Positions 1-10,543 of a DNA stretch of 64,000 nt are shown piece after piece. Both the position numbers and the translations under genes were made by a program. This DNA is from Pseudomonas sp. BSw22131 (GTDB lineage: Bacteria > Pseudomonadota > Gammaproteobacteria > Pseudomonadales > Pseudomonadaceae). The DNA is taken from contig NZ_CP113949.1 in the NCBI RefSeq assembly GCF_026810445.1, positions 2,728,001 to 2,792,000 of the forward strand. Reading direction: 5' to 3'. The notes beneath the pieces are model-generated. The model worked only from the letters and a program-made list of their open reading frames with translations. It searched no databases and had not been told where the DNA came from. Numbering within the stretch: position 1 is the first letter of the stretch; each line of letters begins with the position of its first letter.

Positions 1-121
1 GAGCATTGGAAACGGCAGGTTGGGTGATGCCGACGATCTGGCCGGCGCGGGTCAGATTGGCTTCGGTGTAGATGGCGTCAAACACAATAAAGAGGTTGAG
101 ATCGACCTTGCTCAGGTTCAT
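1..121 (-). CDS. LysR-family transcriptional regulator, N-terminal part (runs off the window)
   Basis: The reverse strand opens with an ATG at 121 and reads without a stop to the window edge, about 40 codons. The peptide begins [20 protein letters not shown] and continues with the [18 protein letters not shown] pattern. That is the typical first half of the winged helix-turn-helix of LysR regulators (LNLF..vfdai... followed by the recognition helix ..tQpavS.a). It is divergent from the acyl-CoA dehydrogenase gene at 280, the usual arrangement in which a LysR protein controls its neighbour and itself. Effector and regulon cannot be told because the ligand-binding domain lies outside the window. 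Confidence 0.85.
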   Translation of the reverse strand, partial: MNLSKVDLNLFIVFDAIYTEANLTRAGQIVGITQPAVSNA

Positions 122-163
122 CGCTGTGCGCCTCGTGCTGTTTTTGTTTTTGGGATTAATTGC

Positions 164-178
164 CCGATCATATATCGG
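164..178. promoter_or_regulatory. Inverted repeat in the LysR/acyl-CoA dehydrogenase intergenic region
   Basis: CCGAT-N5-ATCGG, a perfect 5-bp inverted repeat, lies in the AT-rich spacer 42 bp upstream of the LysR start and about 100 bp upstream of the dehydrogenase. LysR proteins bind short inverted repeats of this size (T-N11-A type). Assignment to this regulator is inferred from position only. Confidence 0.35.
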
Positions 179-279
179 TTATGAATGTTTATACACGCCG
201 AGAATAGGTTAGATAAATGGTAGGCCGTGTTTTAGCATCCGGAGCATGACTTAAATAATTTGCTTATAAGGGTGCTGCC

Positions 280-1512
<1,233 letters not shown>

Positions 1513-1559
1513 AGAACCGAACGGCCTGTGGCCTTCACGCTCAGGGGTGAATAGCCGAT

Positions 1560-2903
1560 TCACTCCACCCAGACTTCAACGCGGCGGTTTTTGATTCGGC
1601 CTTCGTCGGCGTCGTTGCTGGCCACCGGCATCACGTCGCCGAACCCCAGTACATCGCGCAGGATCACCTGGTTTTTGACCAGTTCCCTGCGCACCGCCAG
1701 CGCGCGCAGCCTGGACAGCAGCCGCGCCCGCGCCGAATCGTCCTTCGCATCGCCGAAGCCTGCCAGTGTTACCCGCTGATTGAGCTTGTCGTGATCGCGC
1801 AAGTAGTCCACCACCCGTTGCACATCCATCTTCGCTTTGTTGTCCAGCGAGGCGCTGCCCCGGGCGAACCGGAAATTGACTGAAAGCCTTTCGCTGTCAC
1901 GGGCCAGGGCCTGATATTGGGCGGGCATGTCCGGGTTTGCGCGTATTTTCACCGCCTGCACGGTTTGCGACACAAAGCCATTGGCAGCGACGATGGCTTG
2001 GCCCGCAGCGCTTTGAGTGAAGCGCACCAGCTCTTGCGCCCACCGTTGAGTGGACTGCGGGGGCAGATAAAAATACAGACGCCGCGACAGCGGATAATCT
2101 TCGGTCGCGATCAGGCCGACGGTGGGCAACATTGGTCTGGATTCCCCGTCGATGATCGCCACTGCCCTGGCGCGGCGTACGTACGGCAACCCGATGAAGC
2201 CAATGGCTTGCCGATCCTGACTGACTTCATCGGACAACTGCTCGCTGGACTCGAAGCGCAGGGCCCCGGTGGTCAGGGATTTCCCGGATTTGGCCAGTAC
2301 CAGCTCATGGAAGGTGTCATACGTGCCGGACTGCTGATCGCGTGCGTACACCTTGATCGGTCCCGGCGGGCCGCCGAGTTGCTGCCAATCCTGAATATCA
2401 CCGGAAAAAATCTTCGCCAGTTGAACGATGCTCAACTCGCGCACCGGATTGGCCGGGTGCAGGATGACGGCGACGCCATCAATGGCAATCACGTGCTCGG
2501 CATCATGGCTTTTGAGGTCGCCCAATGCGCGTAAGTCGTTGGCCTCGGTGTCCTTGATGGGGCGTGATGACGCGGCCAGATCAGTATTGCCAGCCTTTAA
2601 TGCAGTAAAACCGGTGCTTGAGCCATGGGCGGCAACGTCGACATGAAGCAGCTGCCCGGTGCGCGTGCGACCCCTGATGCGCACCTCATTGGCGTTGGCC
2701 AATGGCTGCTTTTCAATAGCAGAGAAACCTTGCTCCGCCAGCAGGCCGTCGACCAGGGCGGGCCCGAGCTGGGCGCCGATGGTGTTGGAGCCCTGAATGC
2801 GCAGCACGGGGGCACTGTCCTGCGCCGAAACGGCCAGTGCTGACAACGGCCAGAGCCCGATCAGCAGCGCGTGAAGGACTGAATAACGCAAAGAGCGCAG
2901 CAT
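1560..2903 (-). CDS. PstS-like phosphate/anion-binding protein fused to an OmpA domain
   Basis: A 447-residue envelope protein. A signal peptide (LRSLRYSVLHALLIGLWPLSALA) precedes a type 2 periplasmic binding domain of the PstS kind, with RIQGSNTIG at its start and SGTYDTFHELV in the middle, the serine/threonine loops that hold phosphate in PstS. From about residue 330 the protein changes to an OmpA peptidoglycan-binding domain (VNFRFARGSASLD near its start, GFGDAKDDSARARLLSRLRA in the middle, KNRRVEVWVE at the end). The combination suggests an anion-binding protein tethered to the cell wall rather than a simple ABC-transporter partner; no pst transporter genes lie nearby. The ATG at 2903 is preferred over an upstream TTG because AGGAAG lies at a workable distance. 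It converges with the dehydrogenase gene. Confidence 0.85.
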   Translation of the reverse strand: MLRSLRYSVLHALLIGLWPLSALAVSAQDSAPVLRIQGSNTIGAQLGPALVDGLLAEQGFSAIEKQPLANANEVRIRGRTRTGQLLHVDVAAHGSSTGFTALKAGNTDLAASSRPIKDTEANDLRALGDLKSHDAEHVIAIDGVAVILHPANPVRELSIVQLAKIFSGDIQDWQQLGGPPGPIKVYARDQQSGTYDTFHELVLAKSGKSLTTGALRFESSEQLSDEVSQDRQAIGFIGLPYVRRARAVAIIDGESRPMLPTVGLIATEDYPLSRRLYFYLPPQSTQRWAQELVRFTQSAAGQAIVAANGFVSQTVQAVKIRANPDMPAQYQALARDSERLSVNFRFARGSASLDNKAKMDVQRVVDYLRDHDKLNQRVTLAGFGDAKDDSARARLLSRLRALAVRRELVKNQVILRDVLGFGDVMPVASNDADEGRIKNRRVEVWVE

Positions 2904-3001
2904 CTGCGGCAACTTCCTGTGAGCAGAAATGCCACGAGAATAAGACAGGCGCGTTACTGCGAGATGACAGCCCGCCGCGGCAGATTTGCGATCCCGCAGG
3001 T

Positions 3002-3814
3002 TTAGCTCAATTCGAGCCAGATAGGGGCATGGTCCGAAGGTTTTTCCATGCCGCGCAGGTCGTAATCCACGCCCGCCGCTTTTATCCGCGGCTGCAACCC
3101 ATGGGACGCCATGATCAGGTCGATGCGCAGGCCGCGCTTGGGTAAATCCTCGAAGCCGCGGCTGCGGTAGTCGAACCAGCTGAACTGATCAATCACTTCA
3201 GGGTAGAGATGACGGAAACTGTCCACCAATCCCCAATTTTTCAATTTCGCCATCCACTCGCGCTCTTCGGGCAGGAAGCTGCACTTCCCGGTCTTCAGCC
3301 AGCGTTTGGCGTTGTCCGGGCCGATGCCGATGTCGCTGTCTTCCGGTGAGATGTTCACATCGCCCATGACCACCAGCGCCTGATCATTGCTGAAACGCGT
3401 TTCCAGCAACTGCTGCAAGTCGGCGTAGAAACGCTGCTTGGCGGGGAACTTGGTGGGGTGCTCGCGGCTTTCGCCCTGAGGGAAGTAGCCGTTCATGATG
3501 GTCACCGGTACACCGTTGCGATCAGCGTAGGTGCCCCAGATGAAGCGCTTTTGCGCTTCCTCATCATCAGTGTCGAAACCTTTGTGCAGTGCTAGCGGCG
3601 GAAGACGCGAGAGCAGGGCGACCCCGTAATGCCCTTTTTGTCCGTGAAAATGCACGTGATAACCCAGGGCTTCGATCTCGGCGTGGGGAAACTGCTCGTC
3701 GGACACCTTCGTTTCCTGGAGGCCGATGACATCCGGCTGGTGTTTTTCGATCAGCGCCGCCAGCTGATGCGGACGGGCTCGCAGGCCGTTGATGTTAAAA
3801 GACACAATTTTCAT
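3002..3814 (-). CDS. xthA: Exodeoxyribonuclease III
   Basis: A 270-residue Mg2+-dependent 3'-5' exonuclease and AP endonuclease of base-excision repair. The EEP-family motifs appear in order: [14 protein letters not shown] at the start, [14 protein letters not shown] (the metal-binding glutamate), [25 protein letters not shown] (Asp/Asn catalytic pair), the LRIDLIMAS segment, and a C-terminal [10 protein letters not shown] with the catalytic Asp-His pair. The length matches E. coli XthA (268). The start is placed at the methionine beginning MKIVSFN; an upstream in-frame methionine would add an unconserved PGLPP leader. It is a monocistronic housekeeping gene, divergent from the acetyltransferase at 4039. 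Confidence 0.96.
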   Translation of the reverse strand: MKIVSFNINGLRARPHQLAALIEKHQPDVIGLQETKVSDEQFPHAEIEALGYHVHFHGQKGHYGVALLSRLPPLALHKGFDTDDEEAQKRFIWGTYADRNGVPVTIMNGYFPQGESREHPTKFPAKQRFYADLQQLLETRFSNDQALVVMGDVNISPEDSDIGIGPDNAKRWLKTGKCSFLPEEREWMAKLKNWGLVDSFRHLYPEVIDQFSWFDYRSRGFEDLPKRGLRIDLIMASHGLQPRIKAAGVDYDLRGMEKPSDHAPIWLELS

Positions 3815-4038
3815 GGGCGGCAGTCCTGGCAAAAAACAAAACGCGATGCTAGCTGACCTTCACGGAGACGGCCAGCGCAGCGGCAGCTCATGGCTGCGTC
3901 TGGGTGCCGGCTACGCCTGAACGTCGCAATAAGAAAAAAGCGTGAACTGTCAGCGCCTGCGCTGACTCGAAGTCACATATTGCATACGCTTGCGTCATCA
4001 TGCGCGTCATGCGCGTCGCCACCACGAGGTCGAAATCC

Positions 4039-4701
4039 ATGCCCGAATCTGCACATGCGCCCGCGCTTATCCGCCAACTGGACGGCGGTTACTCACGAGA
4101 GGCACGCTCGCTGCTGTATCAGGCTTATCGACACGAACCGAGCTTCGCCTACTTGTTCGAGTCAGACCGGGAGGGGTACGAGGAGCGGGTTCGCGCGACC
4201 ATCCGTGAACTGGTCAAACAGCATTTCCTGCAGGACTTGCCAGCGCTTGGGCTGTTTGTTGGGGACCGTCTGATCGGCGTTGCCCTGATCGCGCCTCCGT
4301 CTCGTCGTTTGGGTATCACCGAGAGCTGGGCATGGCGTTTGCGCATGGTGATGCGCACCGGGTTACGCTGCACCCAGCGCTATCTTGAGTATTACCACGC
4401 TGTGCTGGCCTGCCTGCCGTCCGATGCCGTCCACGTATTGCCGTTGGTGGGCGTGCATCCGGATTTTCAGGGCCAGCGTTACGGCGAACAGTTGCTCGAA
4501 GCGCTGCATGACTGGTGCGCAGTTGACGAACATTCCGAAGGCATCGTGCTCGACACGGGTAATGTCCACTACCTCGATTTTTACAAACGCCATGGCTACG
4601 AGGAAATTGGAGAGGTCGCTGTAGGGCCCATCCGCGAGCACGTGTTTTTTCACCCAAATCCTCAAGCGCGTTCTCGGGTTGCCGACGAGGCTATGGTCTG
4701 A
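4039..4701 (+). CDS. GNAT-family N-acetyltransferase
   Basis: A cytoplasmic protein of about 220 residues with the GNAT fold. Motif A is visible as PLVGVHPDFQGQRYGEQLLE, containing the Q/R-x-x-G-x-G/A acetyl-CoA loop (Q-G-Q-R-Y-G). It is followed by a long beta-bulge segment GIVLDTGN and a C-terminal FYKRHGYEEIGEV strand typical of motif B. The substrate is unknown. Three in-frame ATGs exist (4000, 4009, 4039); 4039 is chosen because GAGG lies 9 bases upstream and the first residues of the longer forms (MRVMRVATTRSKS) look non-native. It is followed 68 bp later by tamA on the same strand, but a functional link is not evident. Confidence 0.82.
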   Translation: MPESAHAPALIRQLDGGYSREARSLLYQAYRHEPSFAYLFESDREGYEERVRATIRELVKQHFLQDLPALGLFVGDRLIGVALIAPPSRRLGITESWAWRLRMVMRTGLRCTQRYLEYYHAVLACLPSDAVHVLPLVGVHPDFQGQRYGEQLLEALHDWCAVDEHSEGIVLDTGNVHYLDFYKRHGYEEIGEVAVGPIREHVFFHPNPQARSRVADEAMV

Positions 4702-4769
4702 ATGCACGAAAGTTCTGACAACCTGTGGGGGTCCAGTTCACCCCACAGCTCGTGCTAGCATTCGCGCCT

Positions 4770-6500
4770 ATGAAGCTTCCCAGTCGATACGCCAGCGGTT
4801 TTCTCCTTATGTTCTCCAGTGTCACGGCGTTTTCCGCCGATCAACTGGATGTACGGATCAAGCCATCCAATGCCGCGCTCAAAGCCAATATCGAAGGTTA
4901 CGTCGGCGATCTTGGCGAGCGTGATGAGCAAGCGCTTGAACGCTTCAGCGTTGGCGCCGTCGAGCAAGCGCAAAAGGCTGCGCAAGCCTTGGGTTATTAC
5001 CAGGCGCAGATCGACACCGAAATCAAAACTCTGGGCAATAGCCCTCAACTCGTTATGAACGTTCAAGCGGGCGAGCCTATTCACCTGCGTCGCGTCACCG
5101 TGCGTATCGACGGCCCGGCCCATGATTTGAAGGCGTTTCGCGTCCCCAAGACAGATGCCCTCGCACCCGGCGCAGTGCTCAATCACGGGTATTACGAAGA
5201 CGCCAAACGCTTGATCCAGAATCAGGCCGCGCGCTACGGCTTCTTCAACGGACGGTTCACCTCACAACGGTTGTCGGTTGACCCCAGAGCGGGCGTTGCC
5301 GACATCGAGCTGGTTTACGACAGCGGCCCGCGCTTTTCACTGGGCAAGGTCTCATTCAGCGGTGACGCGCCGTTTGACGATGACCTGCTCAAGCGCATGG
5401 TGCCCTTCAAGGAAAACACGCCGTATGACTCCGAGCTGATTGCCGAGCTCAATCAGGCGATGCAGGCCAGCGGTTATTTCGAAGGCGTACGTGTCGATGC
5501 CACGCCGACCTCCGCGCAGGGGCAGGTGATTCCGGTCGAGGTCCAGCTCGAGACCCGCAAGCCGCGCACCATGGGCCTGGGCCTGGGTTACTCCACCGAC
5601 GTGGGCCCACGCGCCAAAGCCAACTGGACGCGCCATTGGGTCAATGCCCAGGGCCACAGCTACGGCGCTGAAATGGAGCTGTCGGCGCCCCGGCAGAACG
5701 TCGGTCTCTGGTATGACATTCCGCTCGACCCGCCGCTCACCGATAAGCTGCGTTTCGCTGGCGGGTATCAGTACGAAGAAATCGCCGACACCGACAGTTT
5801 GAGCAAACTGCTGACGCTCGGCCCTGAGTGGCACAGCAAGTTGCCCAGCGGATGGGAGCGGGTGGTATCGCTCAAGTGGCAGCGCGAGGAGTACCGCCTA
5901 GGCAATGACACGGGCCTGAGCACCTTGCTGATGCCCGGAGTGAGTTACTCCTATCTGCGCAGTGACAATCGCATCGACCCGCATAACGGTTATCGCTTGC
6001 AGTTCGAAACGCAGGTGGCTAAGGAGGGCCTTGGGTCCGACGCCAATCTGGTTCATGGCACGGCCCTGGTCAAAGGCTTGACCACGCTGTGGGATAACCA
6101 CCGGTTTTTAGGGCGGGTGCAGGTCGGCGGTAGCTTCACCAATGGCTATAAATCGATTCCGCCATCGCTGCGGTTCTTCGCAGGTGGGGATCAAAGCGTG
6201 CGTGGCTATGACTATCAGTCGCTGTCTCCGGAAAACTCCGACGGCGACAAGATCGGCGGGCGTTACATGATGACGGCCAGCGCCGAATACCAATATTCGA
6301 TTGCCGAAAAGTGGCGCATCGCGACCTTCGTCGATCAGGGCAACTCGTTCAATAGCCTTGACCTGCCGAGCCTGAAAACCGGCGTCGGCATCGGCATTCG
6401 CTGGGTGTCGCCGGTGGGGCCTCTGCGCCTTGACCTGGCGCACGCGCTGGATGACGACGGCGGTATTCGTCTGCATTTCTCGATGGGACCTGAACTGTGA
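4770..6500 (+). CDS. tamA: Autotransporter assembly outer-membrane protein TamA (Omp85 family)
   Basis: The outer-membrane half of the translocation and assembly module, which with TamB helps insert some beta-barrel proteins and move lipids across the envelope. The start at 4770 gives a signal peptide (MKLPSRYASGFLLMFSSVTAFSA) and 576 residues; a GTG at 4725 would place 15 residues in front of it. After the signal come POTRA repeats (about residues 25-270), e.g. YYQAQIDTEIK and RYGFFNGRFTSQRL. The rest is a 16-stranded Omp85 barrel with the lid-lock motif as VRGYDYQSL (canonical VRGY/F) near residue 480 and a terminal strand rich in alternating hydrophobics (IRLHFSMGPEL). The stop overlaps the start of tamB by four bases, so the two are translationally coupled. 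Confidence 0.95.
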   Translation: MKLPSRYASGFLLMFSSVTAFSADQLDVRIKPSNAALKANIEGYVGDLGERDEQALERFSVGAVEQAQKAAQALGYYQAQIDTEIKTLGNSPQLVMNVQAGEPIHLRRVTVRIDGPAHDLKAFRVPKTDALAPGAVLNHGYYEDAKRLIQNQAARYGFFNGRFTSQRLSVDPRAGVADIELVYDSGPRFSLGKVSFSGDAPFDDDLLKRMVPFKENTPYDSELIAELNQAMQASGYFEGVRVDATPTSAQGQVIPVEVQLETRKPRTMGLGLGYSTDVGPRAKANWTRHWVNAQGHSYGAEMELSAPRQNVGLWYDIPLDPPLTDKLRFAGGYQYEEIADTDSLSKLLTLGPEWHSKLPSGWERVVSLKWQREEYRLGNDTGLSTLLMPGVSYSYLRSDNRIDPHNGYRLQFETQVAKEGLGSDANLVHGTALVKGLTTLWDNHRFLGRVQVGGSFTNGYKSIPPSLRFFAGGDQSVRGYDYQSLSPENSDGDKIGGRYMMTASAEYQYSIAEKWRIATFVDQGNSFNSLDLPSLKTGVGIGIRWVSPVGPLRLDLAHALDDDGGIRLHFSMGPEL

Positions 6501-9500
6501 CGAACACTGCACGGCTCAAACGCGCTGGCATCATCGGCGCCCTTGCGCTCCTCCTCATGATCCTATTGCTGGTGGTGGGCGTCAGTCTGGTGCTGGGCAC
6601 TCAGGTTGGCAGCCGATGGGCGCTGGGCTGGGTGCCCGGTTTGCACGTCGACAATTTTGCCGGACGTCTGGGTGGGCGCTGGAGCGCCGATCATCTGCGC
6701 TGGGCGTCGGGGGCCGACTCGGTCGAGGTCGATGCGCCGGTCTTCGACTGGTCGCCACTGTGCCTGACTCGTATGACGCTGTGCATCAACACCCTCAACA
6801 CGGGTGATGTCCGCCTGCAATTTGCGCCGTCTACCAGCGAACCATCCTCCGGGCCTTTGACATTGCCGGACCTCAAGCTGCCGCTGGCAATCGAGTTGGG
6901 CGACGTCAAGCTCGGCAGTGTGCGACTCGACGGCACAGAGCAGTTGCGAGACCTGACGCTTGCTGCGCACTGGACCGCAGAGGGCCTGAAGATCGACTCG
7001 GCGCACCTGCAACGCGATGACCTGATTCTCGATCTAAACGGGTTGCTCAAGCCTCAGGCGGACTGGCCATTGACTGCGCAGGGCAAGTTGCAGTTGCCTC
7101 CGGTTGCCGGTCAACCACTCTCTCTGGCGCTGAACATCGATGGCGATCTACTGAAAACCCTGAAGCTCAATGCACAAAGCACGGGCTATATCGACGCGAA
7201 GATTGTCGGCGAACTACAGCCACTGGTTGAAAACCTGCCCGTCGAGCTGACCGTGACGGCGGACCGGTTCACGCCAGCCGCTGATTTACCTGAAACCTTG
7301 CAGCTCAATCAACTCACACTCAATGCCAAAGGCGATCTTGCCCGTGGCTACGCAATTCTGGGCAACGCGAGCCTGCCTGCCGAGCAGGGGCCGATTGCGC
7401 TGGCGCTACAAGGCCGGGTGGATGCAAAAGGTGCCGACATCGCAGCGCTTGACCTGACTGCCAGCGATGCCCAGCGTTTCAAGCTAAGTGGCAGACTCGA
7501 TTGGCAGAAAGGCTTGAGCGCGGATGCCAAAGTCGACTGGCTGGACTTTCCGTGGCACCGCCTGTATCCCGTTATCGCGGAGCCAGACGTCAAGGTTCAT
7601 ACCTTCAACGGCGAGATTTCCTACACCGACGGTCAGTACCTGGGCAATTTCTCGGGCGACTTCACCGGTCCGGCAGGCCCGTTCAGCCTCACCAGCCCCT
7701 TCAGCGGCGATCTGCAGAAAATTTTCCTTCCCCAGCTTGAGCTGATTGCCGGCAAAGGCAAGGCGGCCGGGCATCTGGATATGCAGTTCGCTGACGGAAT
7801 TGCCTGGGATACGGCGTTGGACCTTAGCGCGTTCGACCCTTCCTATTGGGTGGCTGAGCTGCCGGGCACGCTCGCCGGTCCGCTGCGCAGCAAGGGCTCG
7901 TTGAAAGACCAGGTGCTGAGTGTCAGCGCCGACCTGGACCTCAAAGGCCGGCTTCGCGGTCAGCCGGCCGTGCTGCAAACCAAAGCCAGCGGCGTCGGGC
8001 AAAGCTGGAATGTCAGCGTGGTGGACATTCGTCTGGGCGATAACCGGATTCAGGGGAGTAGCAGTCTTCAGCAAAAACTGGTCGCGCAGCTGGATCTGAA
8101 TCTGCCACGCCTGGCGCAACTCTGGCCACGCTTGCAGGGGCAGGCCAAAGGCCGTCTGGATCTTGCGGGCACGTTGCAATCGCCTCAAGGCCAGCTTGCG
8201 CTTCTGGGTTCGCAGCTCGCCTTCGAAGACAATCGCCTCCAGTCGCTCGCGTTGAATGCCAGGCTTGATGCTGCGCAAAAGGCGGTGGTCGATCTGAAAA
8301 CCGTTGGCATCAGGGCTGGCGATACCGAGCTGGGCACTTTGAACGTCAACGCTCAGGGCGACGTCAAGCGTCAGCAGGCCAAGCTGGACCTGCAAGGTCC
8401 ATTGCTCAAGCTGGCACTGGCGCTGGATGGCACGCTTGATAAAGGCAACTGGCGAGGCCGGCTTGCCAGTGGCGACATCCAGACCGGTGGCCAGGACTGG
8501 CGCCTGCAACAGCCCGCCAAACTGGAGCGGCTGGCGGATGGCAAGGTCAACTTCGGCGCTCACTGCTGGCTGTCCGGGCCGGCGAGCCTGTGCGGTGAAG
8601 ATCAGCGGCTTATGCCCGACCCCCGCCTGCGTTATCACCTCAAGCAATTCCCGCTGGAAAGTCTCGCGCAATGGCTGCCCAAGGATTTCGCCTGGAAAGG
8701 CGCACTCAACGCCGATGTGCAACTGGACCTGCCAGCGTCCGGCCCCAGCGGGCAGCTGTCGGTGGACGCCAGCGGCGGTACGTTGCGGATGCGTGACAAG
8801 ACTCAGTGGCTGGATTTCCCTTATGAAAGCCTGAAAGTGACCAGCACGTTCAAGCCCAAGCGTGTCGACGCCAATCTGGATTTCAGGGGCGGCAAGCTGG
8901 GATCGTTGCAATTGAATGCCACGATTGATCCGCTGGCCAAAGACAAAACCATCAACGGCGACTTCAAACTGACGGGCCTGGATATTTCCGTTGCGCGACC
9001 TTTTGTATCGATCGTCGAAAAACTCAATGGCCGTCTCAATGGCAGCGGTCGCATCTCTGGCGGGCTGTTGGCGCCTCAGGTTAACGGCAATGTAGTGCTG
9101 AGCGACGGCGAAGTGTCCGGCCCCGAACTGCCTGTCAGTCTGGAAAAGCTCAATGTTCAGGCGGTGATTGCAGGTGAGGCAGTGCAGTTGCAAGGGCGAT
9201 GGAACAGCGGTCCAAACGGGCAGGGCACCTTGGCCGGGCAGATTGCGTGGGCGCAAGGACTGGATGTTGATGTGAGCCTCAAAGGCACACGGCTGCCCAT
9301 CACGGTCGAACCTTACGCCAAGCTTGAAGCGGCGCCGGATCTCAAAATCAGCCTTCAGGGAGACAAGCTGGCGGTGTCCGGCAAGGTGCTGGTGCCTACG
9401 GGCGACATCACCGTTCGCCAGTTGCCTCCGTCCACCGTCAAGGTGTCGGATGACACGGTGATCGTTGGTCAACAGACGGAGCAAGGCAAACCGCCAATGG

Positions 9501-10189
9501 CAATTGCCATGGACATTGATGTCGAGGTCGGCAAAGACAAGCTGACCTTTACCGGGTTTGGCCTGACTGCCAATCTCGCGGGGCGTGTGCACATTGGTGA
9601 CAACCTCGACACGCGCGGCGAGCTGAATCTGAATGACGGCCGCTACCGGGCTTATGGGCAGCGGTTGACCATCCGCAAGGCCCGGCTACTGTTTGCCGGG
9701 CCTATCGATCAGCCATATCTGGACATCGAAGCCATTCGCCAGACTGACGAGGTCATCGCAGGCATACGCTTGACCGGCAGCGCAGAGCAACCCACGACAG
9801 AAGTGTTTTCCGAACCGGCCATGAGCCAGGAACAGGCGCTGTCGTATCTGGTGCTCGGTCGTCCGTTGAGCACCAGCGGGGAAGACAGCAACATGATGGC
9901 CCAGGCCGCGTTGGCTCTCGGGTTGGCCGGAAGCTCCTCAACTGCTGGCAAGCTGGCAACAGATTTGGGGATCAAGGATTTCGAGCTGGACACTTCAGGG
10001 AGTGGCAACACCACGGCGGTAGTGGCCAGCGGTAAGATCACCGACAAGCTCAGCCTGCGTTACGGGGTTGGGGTATTTGAGCCTGCCAACACCCTTGCTT
10101 TAAGGTATTTGCTTAGCAAAAAGGTGTATCTGGAGGTGGCGGGAGGCGTGGCCAGTTCGCTGGATATTTTCTACAAACGGGATTTCTAG
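6497..10189 (+). CDS. tamB: Inner-membrane anchored translocation and assembly module protein TamB
   Basis: A 1230-residue AsmA/TamB-family protein with an N-terminal membrane anchor (about residues 13-35, LALLLMILLLVVGVSLVLG) and a very long periplasmic body made of repeated beta strands. This is the taco-shell groove proposed to carry lipid or barrel substrates between the membranes. The C-terminal DUF490 domain is clear: YLVLGRPLSTSGEDSNMMA, then SLRYGVGVFEPANTLALRY and the final DIFYKRDF. The start is a GTG inside the tamA stop (GTGA overlap). The length is close to E. coli TamB (1259). Its context with tamA makes the assignment secure. Confidence 0.95.
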   Translation: MTNTARLKRAGIIGALALLLMILLLVVGVSLVLGTQVGSRWALGWVPGLHVDNFAGRLGGRWSADHLRWASGADSVEVDAPVFDWSPLCLTRMTLCINTLNTGDVRLQFAPSTSEPSSGPLTLPDLKLPLAIELGDVKLGSVRLDGTEQLRDLTLAAHWTAEGLKIDSAHLQRDDLILDLNGLLKPQADWPLTAQGKLQLPPVAGQPLSLALNIDGDLLKTLKLNAQSTGYIDAKIVGELQPLVENLPVELTVTADRFTPAADLPETLQLNQLTLNAKGDLARGYAILGNASLPAEQGPIALALQGRVDAKGADIAALDLTASDAQRFKLSGRLDWQKGLSADAKVDWLDFPWHRLYPVIAEPDVKVHTFNGEISYTDGQYLGNFSGDFTGPAGPFSLTSPFSGDLQKIFLPQLELIAGKGKAAGHLDMQFADGIAWDTALDLSAFDPSYWVAELPGTLAGPLRSKGSLKDQVLSVSADLDLKGRLRGQPAVLQTKASGVGQSWNVSVVDIRLGDNRIQGSSSLQQKLVAQLDLNLPRLAQLWPRLQGQAKGRLDLAGTLQSPQGQLALLGSQLAFEDNRLQSLALNARLDAAQKAVVDLKTVGIRAGDTELGTLNVNAQGDVKRQQAKLDLQGPLLKLALALDGTLDKGNWRGRLASGDIQTGGQDWRLQQPAKLERLADGKVNFGAHCWLSGPASLCGEDQRLMPDPRLRYHLKQFPLESLAQWLPKDFAWKGALNADVQLDLPASGPSGQLSVDASGGTLRMRDKTQWLDFPYESLKVTSTFKPKRVDANLDFRGGKLGSLQLNATIDPLAKDKTINGDFKLTGLDISVARPFVSIVEKLNGRLNGSGRISGGLLAPQVNGNVVLSDGEVSGPELPVSLEKLNVQAVIAGEAVQLQGRWNSGPNGQGTLAGQIAWAQGLDVDVSLKGTRLPITVEPYAKLEAAPDLKISLQGDKLAVSGKVLVPTGDITVRQLPPSTVKVSDDTVIVGQQTEQGKPPMAIAMDIDVEVGKDKLTFTGFGLTANLAGRVHIGDNLDTRGELNLNDGRYRAYGQRLTIRKARLLFAGPIDQPYLDIEAIRQTDEVIAGIRLTGSAEQPTTEVFSEPAMSQEQALSYLVLGRPLSTSGEDSNMMAQAALALGLAGSSSTAGKLATDLGIKDFELDTSGSGNTTAVVASGKITDKLSLRYGVGVFEPANTLALRYLLSKKVYLEVAGGVASSLDIFYKRDF

Positions 10190-10230
10190 GGTAAGGCCGG
10201 TGCGTCTCAGACTTAGAGGTAGCCATTGAA

Positions 10231-10326
10231 GCCGCCTCGCCAACAAGTTGGCTCCTACAGAATCAGGTTCGCCGTTCGCGCGGGGTTTTACCCCCATATT
10301 TATCTGTAGGCGCGAATTCGTTAGCG
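10231..10326. repeat. REP-like paired palindromes after tamB
   Basis: GCCGCCTCGCCAACAAGTTGGC...CTACAG (10231-10260) faces a copy of CTGTAGGCGCGAATTCG (10304-10320) in opposite sense. The same two half-elements form the inverted repeat at 52205-52284, so this is one dispersed family (BIME-type). Part of the gene-free stretch 10190-10543, which holds only such repeats. Confidence 0.7.
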
Positions 10327-10390
10327 TAGCGCCCCGTTGCTCATGAGTGCTGCAGGAACAAAAACGGTAAGAGACGGCCCGATTGCTTTT

Positions 10391-10480
10391 TGTAGGAGTT
10401 GACGAGCCAGCGCGAGGCCGCGATTGCGGTGTGTCAGACACATTGCATCGCGGCCTCGCCAGGGCTCGTCAGCTCCTAAA
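10391..10480. repeat. Long hairpin repeat (copy 1 of 2 in the window)
   Basis: A 90-bp imperfect palindrome: TAGGAGTTGACGAGCC...GCGAGGCCGCGAT...ATCGCGGCCTCGC...GGCTCGTCAGCTCCTA. The outer arms and the inner GCGAGGCCGCGAT / ATCGCGGCCTCGC arms pair, with a GTGTCAGACAC-like loop. An almost identical copy lies at 47326-47410. It is positioned between the converging tamB and aldo/keto reductase genes and could serve as a bidirectional transcription stop or gyrase/IHF site; that role is inference. Confidence 0.8.
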
Positions 10481-10543
10481 GAATCGGTGGCCGACCTGTA
10501 GCCGCGAATTCATTCGCGTGGCGGCGCAATTGATTCAAGCCGG

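Noticed and set aside
7484..9592. Very long open frame (702 codons) antisense to tamB
   Set aside because: It is the mirror of a GC-rich coding region with strong third-position bias; no family motifs, no ribosome-binding site, and tamB on the other strand is certain.
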